A stretch of DNA of 64,000 bases, taken from NCBI RefSeq assembly GCF_027943945.1, contig NZ_AP027141.1, positions 1,488,001 through 1,552,000 on the forward strand, given 5' to 3'. This DNA comes from Microbacterium terricola. GTDB lineage: Bacteria > Actinomycetota > Actinomycetes > Actinomycetales > Microbacteriaceae. The position numbers and the translations under genes are program-made. Shown here one piece after another: positions 1 to 9,242 of the stretch (its first letter is position 1; the number at the start of each line of letters is the position of its first letter). Below the pieces are notes generated by a model. It was not told the origin of the DNA, ran no database searches, and saw only the letters and a program-made list of their open reading frames with translations.

Positions 1-104
1 ATCACGACGGTGATCGCGAGGGCCAGGATCGCGACCCCGATCGCCGCTCCCACGCCGAGCCGCGTGCGCGCGGACGCGCGGACAGGCTCCTCGGACGGGG
101 TCAC
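1..104 (-). CDS. Probable ComEA-type DNA-binding protein, N-terminal fragment (gene runs off the window)
   Basis: Only about 34 codons are inside the window. They read as a short charged N-terminus followed by a hydrophobic helix from about residue 16 (LGVGAAIGVAILALAITVV), which suits a single-pass membrane-anchored protein. An in-frame TAG lies four codons upstream, so the GTG at 104 is the first usable start; it sits 6 nt after a TAGCGT -10 box. The ComEA call rests mainly on position: in Microbacteriaceae leuS is usually followed by comEA and comEC on the same strand. The helix-hairpin-helix domain that would prove it is outside the window. Confidence 0.5.
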   Translation of the reverse strand, partial: MTPSEEPVRASARTRLGVGAAIGVAILALAITVV

Positions 105-110
105 TCCGTC

Positions 111-116
111 ACGCTA
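111..116 (-). promoter_or_regulatory. -10 box TAGCGT, leaderless start
   Basis: TAGCGT ends 6 nt before the GTG at 104. No Shine-Dalgarno sequence is possible in that space, so the transcript probably begins at the start codon. Confidence 0.5.
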
Positions 117-195
117 GGCGCGCGTGTCGGGCCCCTGTCGGCGCGCCGGGCGACCCGTGGACCGGGTCACCGCGGCGGCGCGCTGGGGAGGAGCG

Positions 196-2781
196 TCAGC
201 GCGTGCTGAAGCTGACCACCTTCGGTGCGCGCACGATGGCGCGCACGATCTGCTTGTCCCCGAGGGAGCGCAGCACACGCTCGTCGGCGCGCGCGGCGGC
301 CTCGAGCTCGTCACTCGAGATGCGGGCGGGAACCTCGAGCGTCGCACGGACCTTGCCGTCGATCTGCACGACGGCGGTGACCGAATCCTCCACGAGGAGG
401 GTCGGATCCGCCTGCCGCCATGTGGCGAGGCCGACGAACGGCTCGTAGCCGAGCATCTCCCACATCTCCTCCGCGGTGTGCGGGGCGAACAGGTCGAGGA
501 TCATCGCCGTCGCCTCCGCCGCCTCGCGGACCGCGGGGTCGGCGGGGCCGGCACCGGTGTCGATGACCTTGCGGGTGGCGTTCACCAGCTCCATCAGGCG
601 GGCGACGACGACGTTGAACTTCGTCTGCTCGACGAGACCGGGGGCGTCGGCCAGCAGGCGGTGCGTCACGCGGCGCAGCGCCGTGTCGCCCTCGGCCCAG
701 ACGACGTCGGGGGCACTCGACACGTCGTGGGCGACGCGCCACGCCCGCGCGAGGAACTTCTGCGCGCCGGTGGTGGAGACGTCCTCCCAGTTGATGTCGT
801 CCTCGACCGGGCCGGCGAACGCGATCGCGACGCGCACCGCATCCGCACCGGGGTCGACCATGCTCGCGGCGAACTCGACCAGATTGCCCTTGCTCTTGGA
901 CATCTTCGAGCCCGACAGCAGCACCATGCCCTGGTTGATCAGGCTCGAGAACGGCTCGGTGAAGTCGACCAGGCCCATGTCGAACAGCACCTTCGTCAGG
1001 AACCGCGCGTACAGGAGGTGGAGGATCGCGTGCTCCACGCCGCCGATGTAGCTGTCGACGGGCGCCCAGCGGTGCGCCTCCTCCACGGGGAAGGCGTGGT
1101 CGGTGGCGTTCGGCGACAGGAAGCGGAGGAAGTACCACGAGCTGTCGACGAACGTGTCCATGGTGTCGGGGTCGCGCAGGGCGGCCTCGCCCGTCTCCGG
1201 GTCGACCGTCTGCATCCATTCGGCCGCGCCGCCGAGCGGCGACGTGCCCTTCGGCGTGAGGTCGAGGCCCTTCACGTCCGGCAGGGTGAGCGGCAGCTGG
1301 TCGCCGGGAACCGGGACGATGCGCCCGTCCTCCGTGTGGATCATCGGGATGGGGGTGCCCCAGAAGCGCTGACGCGAGATGAGCCAGTCGCGGAGGCGGT
1401 ACGACTTCGCGGCGCGGCCGGAGCCGGAACGCTCGAGTTCCTCGATCATGCGCGCGACGGCGTTGCGCTTGTTGAGGCCGTCCAGGGTGCCCGAGTTGAT
1501 CAGACGCCCCTCGCCGGTGAGCGCGACGCCGGTGACCGCCGGGTCGAGGTCGGCCAGGGTCGAACCGTCGAACCCTGGATCGATCGGGTCGCCGTTGTCG
1601 TCGAGCTCGATGACGGGGATGGAGCCGGTGACCGGCGCGGTCGTGTCGACGACGACCTTGACCGGCAGGTCGAAGGCGCGGGCGAAGTCGAGGTCGCGCT
1701 GGTCGTGGGCGGGAACGGCCATGACGGCCCCGTGACCGTAGTCGGCCAGGACGTAGTCGGCGGCCCACACCGGCAGTCGCTCGCCGTTGACCGGGTTGAC
1801 GGCGTACCGCTCCAGGAACACGCCGGTCTTGGGCCGGTCGGTGGCCTGACGCTCGATCTCGGACTCCTTGCCGACGCGGTCCAGGTAGTCCTGGAAGCGC
1901 ATCCGGACATCCGCCGATGCGCCCGCCGCGAGCTCCGCCGCCAGGTCGCTCTCGGGCGCCACGACGAAGAAGGTCGCACCGTGGAGGGTGTCGGGGCGCG
2001 TGGAGAAGACGGTGACCTTCTCGTCGCGGCCTTCGATGGTGAAGTCGATGTCTGCGCCGATCGAGCGGCCGATCCAGTTCCGCTGCATGCGGATCACCTT
2101 CGACGGCCAGAAGCCCTCGAGCTGATTCAGGTCGTCCAGCAGGCGGTCGGCGTACTGGGTGATCTTGAAGTACCACTGGGTGAGCTTCTTCTTCACCACC
2201 TCGGTGCCGCACCGCTCGCAGCGGCCGTCGACGACCTGCTCGTTCGCGAGGACGGTCTGGTCGTGGGGGCACCAGTTGACCGGGCTCTCCTTGCGGTACG
2301 CCAGGTCGCGCTCGTACAGCCGCTGGAACAGCCACTGGTTCCAGTGGTAGTACTCCGGGTCGCTCGTGTGCAGGATGCGCGACCAGTCGTAGGACGAGCC
2401 GTACTCGCGGAAGCTCTTCTTGTGCTGCTCGATGTTCGCGTAGGTCCACGCACGCGGATCCGCGCCGCGCTGGATGGCGGCGTTCTCCGCGGGGAGGCCG
2501 AACGAGTCCCAGCCGATCGGGTTGAGCACGTTGTACCCGCGGTGCCGCCAGAAGCGGGCCACGATGTCGACGTAGGCGTAGCTCTCCGCGTGGCCCATGT
2601 GCAGGTCGCCGGAGGGGTACGGGAACATGCCGAGCACGTACTTGCGCGGCCGGGTGTCGTCGTGGCCGCCTGCGCGGAACGGGTCGGCCTCCGACCAGCG
2701 CGCCTGCCACTTCTGCTGGATCGCGTACGCGTCGAAGCCCTCGCCGGGCACGGCGGAGTCGGTGGGGGGTGTGTTGCTCAC
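196..2781 (-). CDS. leuS: Leucine--tRNA ligase
   Basis: Class I aminoacyl-tRNA synthetase charging tRNA-Leu in the cytoplasm. The 861-residue protein carries HMGH (HIGH motif, about residue 61), a Cys-rich zinc region (CPHDQ...CERC), a CP1 editing domain, and KMSKS near residue 628, followed by the anticodon-binding and C-terminal domains. Length is normal. I prefer the GTG at 2781 (protein starts MSNTPPTDS); a TTG five codons upstream is also open. No T-box or leader hairpin is visible upstream. A TAACCT box at 2830-2835, overlapping the end of pabB, could be its -10. Confidence 0.97.
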   Translation of the reverse strand: MSNTPPTDSAVPGEGFDAYAIQQKWQARWSEADPFRAGGHDDTRPRKYVLGMFPYPSGDLHMGHAESYAYVDIVARFWRHRGYNVLNPIGWDSFGLPAENAAIQRGADPRAWTYANIEQHKKSFREYGSSYDWSRILHTSDPEYYHWNQWLFQRLYERDLAYRKESPVNWCPHDQTVLANEQVVDGRCERCGTEVVKKKLTQWYFKITQYADRLLDDLNQLEGFWPSKVIRMQRNWIGRSIGADIDFTIEGRDEKVTVFSTRPDTLHGATFFVVAPESDLAAELAAGASADVRMRFQDYLDRVGKESEIERQATDRPKTGVFLERYAVNPVNGERLPVWAADYVLADYGHGAVMAVPAHDQRDLDFARAFDLPVKVVVDTTAPVTGSIPVIELDDNGDPIDPGFDGSTLADLDPAVTGVALTGEGRLINSGTLDGLNKRNAVARMIEELERSGSGRAAKSYRLRDWLISRQRFWGTPIPMIHTEDGRIVPVPGDQLPLTLPDVKGLDLTPKGTSPLGGAAEWMQTVDPETGEAALRDPDTMDTFVDSSWYFLRFLSPNATDHAFPVEEAHRWAPVDSYIGGVEHAILHLLYARFLTKVLFDMGLVDFTEPFSSLINQGMVLLSGSKMSKSKGNLVEFAASMVDPGADAVRVAIAFAGPVEDDINWEDVSTTGAQKFLARAWRVAHDVSSAPDVVWAEGDTALRRVTHRLLADAPGLVEQTKFNVVVARLMELVNATRKVIDTGAGPADPAVREAAEATAMILDLFAPHTAEEMWEMLGYEPFVGLATWRQADPTLLVEDSVTAVVQIDGKVRATLEVPARISSDELEAAARADERVLRSLGDKQIVRAIVRAPKVVSFSTR

Positions 2782-2832
2782 GGGAACGGGTACCAATCTG
2801 AAGATCCGAGGCGCACGTGGCGCACGTCCAGG

Positions 2833-4104
2833 TTACCGGACGCCCGCTGCCCAGCCGGGGGGAAGCGCGGCGCCCGCGGCGGCGAGCGGCGCCCGCGCCT
2901 TGAGCGCCACCTCGTCGACCTCCGCGGCAGGGTCGGACAGCCACGTGATGCCGCCGCCTGCGCCTACGTACGCGCCGTCCTCGTGCGCGACGATCGAGCG
3001 GATCACCATCGCCAGGTCGAGCGCGCCGTCGTCGGACACCCACCCGAAGCACCCCGAGTACACCCCGCGGGGGGCGCCCTCGAGCCCCTGCACGATCGAC
3101 ATGGCCGAGATCTTCGGGGCGCCGGTCATACTCCCCGCCGGGAAGGTCGCGTCGATCAGGTCGCCCACGGTGGTGTCCGGCCGCAGGCGCCCGGAGACCG
3201 TGCTGACCAGCTGGTGCACGGCAGGGTATGTCTCCACGGCCAGCAGCGCGTCGACGCCCACCGAACCGGGCTCGCACACGCGGGAGAGGTCGTTGCGCAT
3301 GAGATCGACGATCATGACGTTCTCGGCCCGCTCCTTGACGCTGCCGACGAGATCCTCGACCTGCGCGGCATCGTCGGCGCTGTCGACGCCGCGGGGCCGG
3401 GTGCCCTTGATGGGGCTCGTCCGCACGATCCCGGACTCGACCTGCAGGAACCGCTCAGGGCTGGCGCTGATCAGGGCCGTGTCCCCCGCGACGATCAGAC
3501 CGCCGTGATGGGCGGGCGTCGCCCGGCGGAGCCGCAGGTAGGTCTCCACGGGGTCGATCCCGCCGTCGATCGCGAACCGCGTGGTCAGGCAGAGCTGGTA
3601 GGCGTCCCCCGCGCGGATCGCCGCGCGGCACTCCTGCACCATCGCCGCGTACCGCTCAGGCGAATGACGCGCGACGGCGGTGGCCTGCTCGGGCGCGGAG
3701 CCTGGTTCGCGTGGCGCGGTCGGGAGCGCCGCGAGAGCGCGGAGCAGGGATGCTGCCGCCCTCGCGGGTGCCAGGAGCCACACCCGTCGGCGGACATGGT
3801 CGAACGACAGCATCCAGTCGACGCGCAGCCACAGATCCGCATCCGGCTCGTATCCGAACCAGCCCACGCGGCCGGATCGGAAGGGACCGGACTCGGGGGC
3901 GTCGCCGTCGCCGGCGCAGGGCACAGCGCGCACCGGCGCTGAGTCGCTCTCCCGGGACCCCGTGCCCAGCCAGCTCCAGCCGGTCGTCGCATCGGGGCCG
4001 GCGTCCAGCCAGAACGCGCCGGCGTCCGACGCGGCCGCCAGGGCGAACGCGCGCGCCGGATCGATCCAGCCGTCGGCCGGCACGGCGACGAACGGCTCGG
4101 ACAT
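2833..4104 (-). CDS. pabB: Aminodeoxychorismate synthase component I (chorismate-binding)
   Basis: Converts chorismate with ammonia to 4-amino-4-deoxychorismate for folate synthesis. The C-terminal chorismate-binding domain holds PIKGTRPRG (231-239), VDLMRNDLSR, FPAGSMTGAPK and the late GAGGGI loop. The lysine of PIKGT (K233) is typical of PabB, where anthranilate synthase TrpE has PIAGT; this favours PabB. There is no fused glutaminase domain and no pabA or pabC neighbour, so the amidotransferase partner must be elsewhere. The ATG at 4104 lies 6 nt after a TAGCCT -10 box. The promoter is back to back with that of the DedA gene. Confidence 0.88.
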   Translation of the reverse strand: MSEPFVAVPADGWIDPARAFALAAASDAGAFWLDAGPDATTGWSWLGTGSRESDSAPVRAVPCAGDGDAPESGPFRSGRVGWFGYEPDADLWLRVDWMLSFDHVRRRVWLLAPARAAASLLRALAALPTAPREPGSAPEQATAVARHSPERYAAMVQECRAAIRAGDAYQLCLTTRFAIDGGIDPVETYLRLRRATPAHHGGLIVAGDTALISASPERFLQVESGIVRTSPIKGTRPRGVDSADDAAQVEDLVGSVKERAENVMIVDLMRNDLSRVCEPGSVGVDALLAVETYPAVHQLVSTVSGRLRPDTTVGDLIDATFPAGSMTGAPKISAMSIVQGLEGAPRGVYSGCFGWVSDDGALDLAMVIRSIVAHEDGAYVGAGGGITWLSDPAAEVDEVALKARAPLAAAGAALPPGWAAGVR

Positions 4105-4110
4105 ACTCCC

Positions 4111-4116
4111 AGGCTA
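4111..4116 (-). promoter_or_regulatory. -10 box TAGCCT of pabB
   Basis: TAGCCT ends 6 nt before the pabB ATG. The spacer (GGGAGT) also looks like a Shine-Dalgarno sequence but touches the start codon, so leaderless initiation is more likely. Confidence 0.5.
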
Positions 4117-4134
4117 CGGGCCGCCCGCTCCCCC

Positions 4135-4140
4135 TAGGCT
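4135..4140 (+). promoter_or_regulatory. -10 box TAGGCT of the DedA gene
   Basis: TAGGCT ends 6 nt before the GTG at 4147. It is 18 bp from the opposite-facing pabB -10 box, so two polymerases could not occupy both sites at once. Confidence 0.55.
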
Positions 4141-4146
4141 CATGGC

Positions 4147-4830
4147 GTGAACGAGTTCCTCACGTGGCTGCTCGATGCCGTGCAGAGCATCGACCCGGTG
4201 CTGAGGACCGTGCTCGCGGCGACGGCCATGATGCTCGAGACGAGCGTGCTCATCGGACTCGTGGTGCCGGGTGACACCATCGTCATCATCGCGGGCACCG
4301 CCGTCGCCTCCCTCGCGGAAGGGGTGATCCTCGCCCTGGCGGTGGTCGTCGGCGCGCTGGTCGGCGAGAGCATCGGCTTCTGGCTGGGCAGGGTGCTCGG
4401 CCCCGCGCTGCGCCGGTCGGCGCTCGGGCGGCGCATCGGCGAGCAGAACTGGCGGCGCGCAGAGCGGTACCTGCGGCGCCGGGGCGGTCCGGCGATCTTC
4501 CTGTCCCGCTTCCTGCCCGTCTTGCACTCCATCGTGCCGCTCACGGTCGGGATGAGCGGCTTCTCCTACCGCCGGTTCCTCGCGTGGACGATCCCGGCGT
4601 GCGTGCTCTGGTCGGGCGTGTACGTCACCGTGGCCGCCGCGGCGGCCGGGACGTATCGCGAGCTCGCCGACCAGCTGCACGCGGCGGGCTACCTCCTCGT
4701 CGCCGTCTTCGTCGCCTTCGCCCTGCTGGTCTTCATCGCCAAGAAGGTCATCGAGCGGGTCGAGCGACGCCACTTCGAGGGTGCCGACGATCCGGACGCA
4801 GAGAACACGGAGCAAGGCGTGGGAGACTGA
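4147..4830 (+). CDS. DedA family (SNARE-associated/VTT domain) membrane protein
   Basis: A 227-residue integral membrane protein with the DedA pattern: an N-terminal amphipathic stretch, a hydrophobic segment containing ETSVLIGLVVPGDTIVI, and the conserved FLSRFLPVLHSIVPLTVG loop near residues 118-135, followed by more membrane helices. Family members act in membrane lipid handling such as undecaprenyl-phosphate or phospholipid translocation, but the substrate of this one cannot be read from sequence. The ATG at 4142 is followed by TGA two codons on, so the GTG at 4147 is the start. The App1-like gene follows 4 nt after the stop. Confidence 0.9.
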   Translation: MNEFLTWLLDAVQSIDPVLRTVLAATAMMLETSVLIGLVVPGDTIVIIAGTAVASLAEGVILALAVVVGALVGESIGFWLGRVLGPALRRSALGRRIGEQNWRRAERYLRRRGGPAIFLSRFLPVLHSIVPLTVGMSGFSYRRFLAWTIPACVLWSGVYVTVAAAAAGTYRELADQLHAAGYLLVAVFVAFALLVFIAKKVIERVERRHFEGADDPDAENTEQGVGD

Positions 4831-4834
4831 GAGG

Positions 4835-5869
4835 ATGCCCGGCTCCTCCGCTCCTGTGCCCACCAAGGTGCTGTGGCTGGCCCGTCTCGAACGCCGCGTG
4901 CATGCCTGGCGGGAACGCCGGGCTCGCGCGCGCGGTCAGGTGCCGACCGTGATGCCCTTCCCCGGCTATGCCGGTGAGGACTGGGTGCGGGTCCTCGGCC
5001 GCGTGCTGATCGTCCCGCCGGTGAAGCAGCGTCGCTCCGGCGAATACGCCAGCGTGCGCGGCTGGCGCAGTTTCGCGTCGGTGCCGATCGGCTTCGCCTC
5101 GGTCACCGTCACCGTCGCCGGGCACGACCACCAGGTCGTCGCCGATCGCGGCGGCGTGGTCGACACGGTGCTTCCCGGGCGCCTCGAGCCGGGCTGGCAG
5201 TCCATCTCGATGTCGGTCGAGGGCGGCGAGAGCGTCGAGGCGAAGGTCTTCGTCGTCGCCTCTGACGTGCGCTTCGGGATCATCTCCGACATCGACGACA
5301 CCGTCATGGTCACCGCCCTGCCGCGGCCGTTCATCGCGGCCTGGAACTCGTTCGTGGTGGACGAGCACGCCCGACAGCCCGTCGCCGGCATGGCGGTCCT
5401 CCTCGAGCGGATCGCCCGCGAGCACGCCGGTGCCCCTGTGGTGTACCTGTCGACGGGCGCATGGAACGTCGCTCCCACGCTGCTGCGCTTCCTGCGCAGG
5501 CACCTCTTCCCGCCGGGGGCGATGCTCCTCACCGACTGGGGTCCCACGCACGATCGCTGGTTCCGCAGCGGCAAGGATCACAAGAGCACGAATCTGCGCC
5601 GGCTCGCAGCAGAGTTCCCCGACGTCACGTGGCTTCTCCTCGGCGATGACGGGCAGCACGACGACGAGCTGTACACGACCTTCACGAGCGAGCATCCGGC
5701 CAACGTGGCGGGCGTCGCGATCCGTCGCCTCTCCCCCGCTGAGGCCGTGCTCGCCGGTGGCCGCACCGCGGTCAACGACCACTCCGCAGCCTCCGTGCCG
5801 TGGGTGACGGGCCCGGACGGCGCGGCACTCCTCGAGCGACTCGAGGAGATCGGGCTGATCGAGCGCTGA
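4835..5869 (+). CDS. App1-family (DUF2183) phosphatase domain protein
   Basis: A 344-residue protein with the DUF2183/App1 catalytic domain. It shows DIDDT (152-156, HAD-like nucleophile motif), YLSTGAWN, and GPTHDRWFRSGKDHK followed by LLGDDGQHD. The yeast relative App1 is a phosphatidate phosphatase; the bacterial substrate is unknown. The N-terminal half is a beta-rich region of the kind seen in actinobacterial homologues. The ATG at 4835 is preceded by GGAG at 4822-4825, inside the end of the DedA gene, so the two are probably cotranscribed. The pairing with a DedA lipid transporter fits a membrane-lipid role, as inference. Confidence 0.85.
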   Translation: MPGSSAPVPTKVLWLARLERRVHAWRERRARARGQVPTVMPFPGYAGEDWVRVLGRVLIVPPVKQRRSGEYASVRGWRSFASVPIGFASVTVTVAGHDHQVVADRGGVVDTVLPGRLEPGWQSISMSVEGGESVEAKVFVVASDVRFGIISDIDDTVMVTALPRPFIAAWNSFVVDEHARQPVAGMAVLLERIAREHAGAPVVYLSTGAWNVAPTLLRFLRRHLFPPGAMLLTDWGPTHDRWFRSGKDHKSTNLRRLAAEFPDVTWLLLGDDGQHDDELYTTFTSEHPANVAGVAIRRLSPAEAVLAGGRTAVNDHSAASVPWVTGPDGAALLERLEEIGLIER

Positions 5870-5885
5870 CGTCGGAGCCCGCGCG

Positions 5886-5891
5886 TAGGCT
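5886..5891 (+). promoter_or_regulatory. -10 box TAGGCT of the SRAP gene
   Basis: TAGGCT ends 7 nt before the ATG at 5899; no Shine-Dalgarno sequence is present. Confidence 0.5.
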
Positions 5892-5898
5892 GACAGCC

Positions 5899-6615
5899 AT
5901 GTGCGGACGATTCGTCGTGGCTGATGTCGGCTCCCAGCTGGTCGGCGTGCTGCGCGCAGACCTGGTCGCCGACGATCTGCCCGCCCCCTCGTACAACGTG
6001 GCCCCGACCGACCGCGCGGCGATCGTCATCGACTCGGCGAAGACCGACCCTCCCACGCGGCGGATCGAATCGGCGCGCTGGGGGCTCGTCCCGGCGTGGG
6101 CGAAGGATCCTTCGGTCGGCTCACGCGCGTTCAACGCCCGGGCGGAAGAACTCGAGTCGAAGCCGATGTTCCGCAAGGCCTTCGAGAAGCGTCGTGCCGT
6201 CGTCCCGGTCTCGGGCTACTACGAGTGGAAGACGCTCGACAAGCAGAAGACGCCGCACTACATCCATCCCGCTGACGGCGAGCCGCTGTTCCTCGCCGGC
6301 CTCTACGAATGGTGGAAGAACGCGGGTGCCGCCGACGACGATCCCGACCGCTGGCTGCTGAGCTTCACGATCCTCACCCGTGACGCCATCGGGCACCTCG
6401 GGTCGATCCACGACCGCATGCCCCTGTTCGTCGATGCCGACCACGCCGATGCGTGGCTCGACCCGTCGACCGACAACGTCCGAGATGTGCTCGACGCGGC
6501 GATCGACGCGGCCCCTGTCGTCGCAGAGACCCTCGCCGACCATGTCGTCTCGAAGGCGGTCGGCAACGTCCGCAACAACTCCCCCGCGCTCATCGAGGCC
6601 GTCGACGAGGAGTGA
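5899..6615 (+). CDS. SOS response-associated peptidase (SRAP/HMCES/YedK family)
   Basis: A 238-residue SRAP protein. Family members crosslink to abasic sites in single-stranded DNA through the N-terminal cysteine after removal of Met1, shielding the lesion. All active-site elements are here: MCGRF with Cys2, SYNVAPT with Asn33, YYEWK with Glu109, and IHDRMP with His171. The start must be the ATG at 5899, because Cys2 has to follow Met1 directly. No LexA box is obvious in the short upstream gap. Confidence 0.95.
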   Translation: MCGRFVVADVGSQLVGVLRADLVADDLPAPSYNVAPTDRAAIVIDSAKTDPPTRRIESARWGLVPAWAKDPSVGSRAFNARAEELESKPMFRKAFEKRRAVVPVSGYYEWKTLDKQKTPHYIHPADGEPLFLAGLYEWWKNAGAADDDPDRWLLSFTILTRDAIGHLGSIHDRMPLFVDADHADAWLDPSTDNVRDVLDAAIDAAPVVAETLADHVVSKAVGNVRNNSPALIEAVDEE

Positions 6616-6622
6616 GCCCGCG

Positions 6623-6628
6623 TAGGCT
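6623..6628 (+). promoter_or_regulatory. -10 box TAGGCT of the glycosylase-like gene
   Basis: TAGGCT ends 6 nt before the ATG at 6635. Confidence 0.5.
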
Positions 6629-6634
6629 CGGAGC

Positions 6635-7645
6635 ATGACCGTCCTGGCCGACCGCACCGCTGTGGTGCTCGAGCGCACCCGGTGGGAGCAGCGCGAGCAG
6701 GCACATCAGGTGCGCGCAGACGAGCTCACCGCCGCGCACCGTGCACGCGCGTCGCGGGGCGAGAAGCATCCGGTCGACGACTTCCTGTTCACGTACTACT
6801 CGTACAAGCCGGCGATCCTGCGCCGCTGGCATCCGGGCGCGGGCGTCGAGCTGGCCGATGCGGCCGACTCGCCGCGCGCACAGTGGCGCTGGTACACGGC
6901 GGGGACGGCCGGCGGCAGCATCCGGGTCGATGCCGAGCGGTTCGCCGCGGAGAAGTCGCAGCTCGCCGCGCTGTGCGAGCGGATGCTGCGGCTGACCGCC
7001 CCAGGGCAGTTCGGCTGCTTCGGGCTGCACGAGTGGGCGATGGTCTACCGCGCACCCGAGCACCGGCACGCGGTTCCGCTGCGGCTGGGGCGCGCGGGCA
7101 CCGACGATGTCGTCGAGGCGCACGAGCTGCGCTGCACCCACATCGACGCGTTCCGGTTCTTCACCGACGACGCGGTGCCGCGCAACCGCTTCGCGCCCAC
7201 GCGCGAGGCGCAGCCGGTGCTGGACCAGCCGGGGTGCCTGCACGCGGGAATGGACGTCTACAAGTGGGCGGTGAAGCTCGGCCCGATCGTTCCCGGTGAG
7301 CTGCTGCTCGACGCCTTCGAGCTCGCCCGCGACATCCGCGCCGTCGACATGGCCGCCTCCCCGTACGACCTGGCCGAGTGGGACGTGGAGCCCATCCGCA
7401 TCGAGACAGCCGAGGGCAAGGCGGACTACGTGCGGCGCCAGCGCGGCTTCGCCGAGCGTGGCACGGCGCTCCGCGGCGCGATCCTCGACGCGTGGCAGGG
7501 CGGAAGCCTGATCGCTCAGGCGGTCTCGGCCTCGAGCGCGAAGGCCGCGGCGAACTGCTCCTCGGCACTGAGCGGCGCGCGGGTGACGAGGTCGTGCACG
7601 AAGCCGAGCTTGACGCGCACCGGCGGCACGATCTCGAACGGGTAG
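6635..7645 (+). CDS. Conserved actinobacterial protein, often named 3-methyladenine DNA glycosylase; 3' end overlaps the converging gene
   Basis: A 336-codon frame whose first roughly 290 residues look like a conserved actinobacterial family (VDDFLFTYYSYKPAILRRW near residue 48, LHEWAMVYR near 132, LHAGMDVYKWA near 204). Database names for the family say 3-methyladenine DNA glycosylase, but I see no AlkA, Tag or AAG signature, so enzyme activity is unproven. The last 42 or so residues run antisense through the end of the metallopeptidase gene at 7516. In the +1 frame a stop lies at 7509-7511, just before that gene. The tail may therefore come from a small indel, or be a real overlap. Confidence 0.7.
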   Translation: MTVLADRTAVVLERTRWEQREQAHQVRADELTAAHRARASRGEKHPVDDFLFTYYSYKPAILRRWHPGAGVELADAADSPRAQWRWYTAGTAGGSIRVDAERFAAEKSQLAALCERMLRLTAPGQFGCFGLHEWAMVYRAPEHRHAVPLRLGRAGTDDVVEAHELRCTHIDAFRFFTDDAVPRNRFAPTREAQPVLDQPGCLHAGMDVYKWAVKLGPIVPGELLLDAFELARDIRAVDMAASPYDLAEWDVEPIRIETAEGKADYVRRQRGFAERGTALRGAILDAWQGGSLIAQAVSASSAKAAANCSSALSGARVTRSCTKPSLTRTGGTISNG

Positions 7646-8601
7646 AGGTCGCCCTGCCCCATCGACCGGTTGATGCGGTTGAACGCCTGCGACATCCACT
7701 CCCAGTCGCTCAGCAGCTGCTGCACCGACTGGTTCTCGTACGACTCGCGCGGCTGCACGTCGGTGTCGCGCAGGTTGGTGACGGCGGCGTCCAGACGGAT
7801 GCCGATCGCCGCGGCGGTCTGCAGGGTGCCGGTGATGTGCAGGTAGTGGGCGAACGTCTCGGCGAAGTCCTCCCAGGGATGCATCGTGGCGTACTCGGAG
7901 ATGAAGGCCGTCCGCCAGTCCGCGGGTGCGCCGAGCGAGTAGTGCCGCTTGATCGCGTCGCGGTAGCTCGCCCGCTCGTCGCCGAACAGCTCCCGGCACC
8001 GAGTCCACGAGGCGTCGTCCGTGAGGAGCACGGTCTGGTAGTAGTGGCCGACCTCGTGGCGCAGGTGGCCGAGGACGGTCCGGTAGGGCTCGCCGAGGCG
8101 CACGCGCAGGGCTTCGCGCCGGTCGTCGAGACTCTCCGCGAGGTCGAGGGTGATGATGCCGTTGGCATGCCCGATCATCACGGGCGACCCGGTGGACAGG
8201 CTCGAGATCAGATCGAACCCGAGTCCGCCGCGCTGCCGGTTCCAGGGGACGATGGGCAGACCCAGGTCTCCCAGCTGGAGCAGCAGGCGCCGCTTCGCCT
8301 CCTCGACGCTCGCGAGCTTCTCCATGGCCACCGTGTCGTCGGCAGGGGGCTGCGTGCGCGTGAGGCGGCACGAGAAGCACCGGCCCGCCGGCGCGTCCTC
8401 CCGGACCAGCCAGTTGCACGACCATTCGCGCTGCGAGCAGGGATACCAGCGCATCCCGTCGATCTCCACGCGCCCGGCGTGCAGGCCGTAGAACTGCCGC
8501 GAGACGATGTGGAATCCGAGCTCGGCCGTGCAGTGATCGCAGACGAGTGCGTCGAGGAAAACGAAATGCCGGCAGGAGGGGCAACGCGGCTGTGCAGTCA
8601 C
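7516..8601 (-). CDS. Putative zinc-binding metallopeptidase with N-terminal zinc ribbons
   Basis: A 361-residue protein opening with CPSC and CDHC, a zinc-ribbon pair at residues 7-24, then further Cys pairs (PCSQREWSC, CFSC). The catalytic helix is HEVGH at 182-186, with an acidic residue in the downstream DFAETFAHY segment as a possible third ligand. This matches the actinobacterial putative zinc-binding metallopeptidase family. The substrate is unknown and there is no signal peptide, so it is cytoplasmic. The GTG at 8601 is chosen because TACGGT ends 7 nt before it; a GTG at 8610 would give three extra residues. Confidence 0.82.
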   Translation of the reverse strand: MTAQPRCPSCRHFVFLDALVCDHCTAELGFHIVSRQFYGLHAGRVEIDGMRWYPCSQREWSCNWLVREDAPAGRCFSCRLTRTQPPADDTVAMEKLASVEEAKRRLLLQLGDLGLPIVPWNRQRGGLGFDLISSLSTGSPVMIGHANGIITLDLAESLDDRREALRVRLGEPYRTVLGHLRHEVGHYYQTVLLTDDASWTRCRELFGDERASYRDAIKRHYSLGAPADWRTAFISEYATMHPWEDFAETFAHYLHITGTLQTAAAIGIRLDAAVTNLRDTDVQPRESYENQSVQQLLSDWEWMSQAFNRINRSMGQGDLYPFEIVPPVRVKLGFVHDLVTRAPLSAEEQFAAAFALEAETA

Positions 8602-8608
8602 GCTCCCC

Positions 8609-8614
8609 ACCGTA
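8609..8614 (-). promoter_or_regulatory. -10 box TACGGT of the metallopeptidase gene
   Basis: TACGGT ends 7 nt before the GTG at 8601 and lies just beyond the tetR-type stop codon, so the gene can be transcribed separately from the regulator. Confidence 0.45.
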
Positions 8615-8621
8615 GTGCCGT

Positions 8622-9236
8622 TCAGCCGGCCGCTTCCGCCAGTCGAGTCTCGATCGGCGCCCAGCCGCCCTCGAGGATGGCGAACCCGGCATCGAGTTCG
8701 GCGCGCTGGTCTTCGCTCTCGGCGACGAGCGTCTGCATCTGCAGGACGAACCTGGCGTACACGCGGATCTCAGCCGTGGGTCCGGCAAGCCCGAGTTCGT
8801 CGGCGATGGTGCTCGCCAGGGCATCCTCGTGCCGCAGCCACATCTTCGTCGCGTAATCGCGAAGGGCCGGAGTCTCCTTGAGGAACGTCATGAACGTGCG
8901 CGCGACGTCATCGCCGTGCTCCGCGAGGTTCATGCCGATCTCGGCGAGGTAGAAGTCGTACAGAGCGCGGTTGATCGTCGTGCCGGAAGGCCGGTCGCGC
9001 ACCGCGGCGACGAGCCGATCCCGCTGCTCGTCGTCTTCGTCGAAGACGAGTGCTTCCTTCTGGGCGAAGTGCGCGAACACCGTGGTCGGCGAGACGTCGG
9101 CGGCATCGGCGATCTCGCGGATGCTCACATTGTCGAATCCGCGCTCGAGGAAGAGCTGTGTCGCGACGTCGGAGATCGCCTTCCGAGTGGCGGCCTTCTT
9201 GCGCTCGCGGCGTCCTGGAGGCTGCGTTGTCGACAT
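8622..9236 (-). CDS. TetR/AcrR family transcriptional regulator
   Basis: A 204-residue repressor-type protein. The N-terminal helix-turn-helix spans about residues 12-58 (IREIADAADVSPTTVFAHF) and is followed by a helical ligand-binding domain. It is divergent from the MFS efflux gene at 9305, the classic arrangement in which the regulator controls both promoters and is released by a transported drug. The ATG at 9236 follows a TATAGT -10 box by 6 nt, so the message is probably leaderless. The ligand cannot be predicted. Confidence 0.93.
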   Translation of the reverse strand: MSTTQPPGRRERKKAATRKAISDVATQLFLERGFDNVSIREIADAADVSPTTVFAHFAQKEALVFDEDDEQRDRLVAAVRDRPSGTTINRALYDFYLAEIGMNLAEHGDDVARTFMTFLKETPALRDYATKMWLRHEDALASTIADELGLAGPTAEIRVYARFVLQMQTLVAESEDQRAELDAGFAILEGGWAPIETRLAEAAG

Positions 9237-9242
9237 GACCCC

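Noticed and set aside
138..180. Possible terminator after leuS (GACCC...GGGTC)
   Set aside because: The stem is only 5 bp with a 7-nt loop and no T-run; it is no better than chance in this GC-rich DNA.
2782..2832. T-box or attenuator upstream of leuS, and likewise upstream of valS
   Set aside because: Neither leader contains the GGTGGNACCGCG word or a specifier stem, and the leuS leader is only about 40 nt.
124..3942. 1272-codon open frame on the plus strand antisense to leuS and pabB (and similar long frames antisense to ileS, valS, pepN and the flavoprotein gene)
   Set aside because: The strand carries clear synthetase and PabB motifs in the opposite direction. In very GC-rich DNA the antisense frame is open by chance, and the translation is Arg/Asp/Val-rich with no domain.
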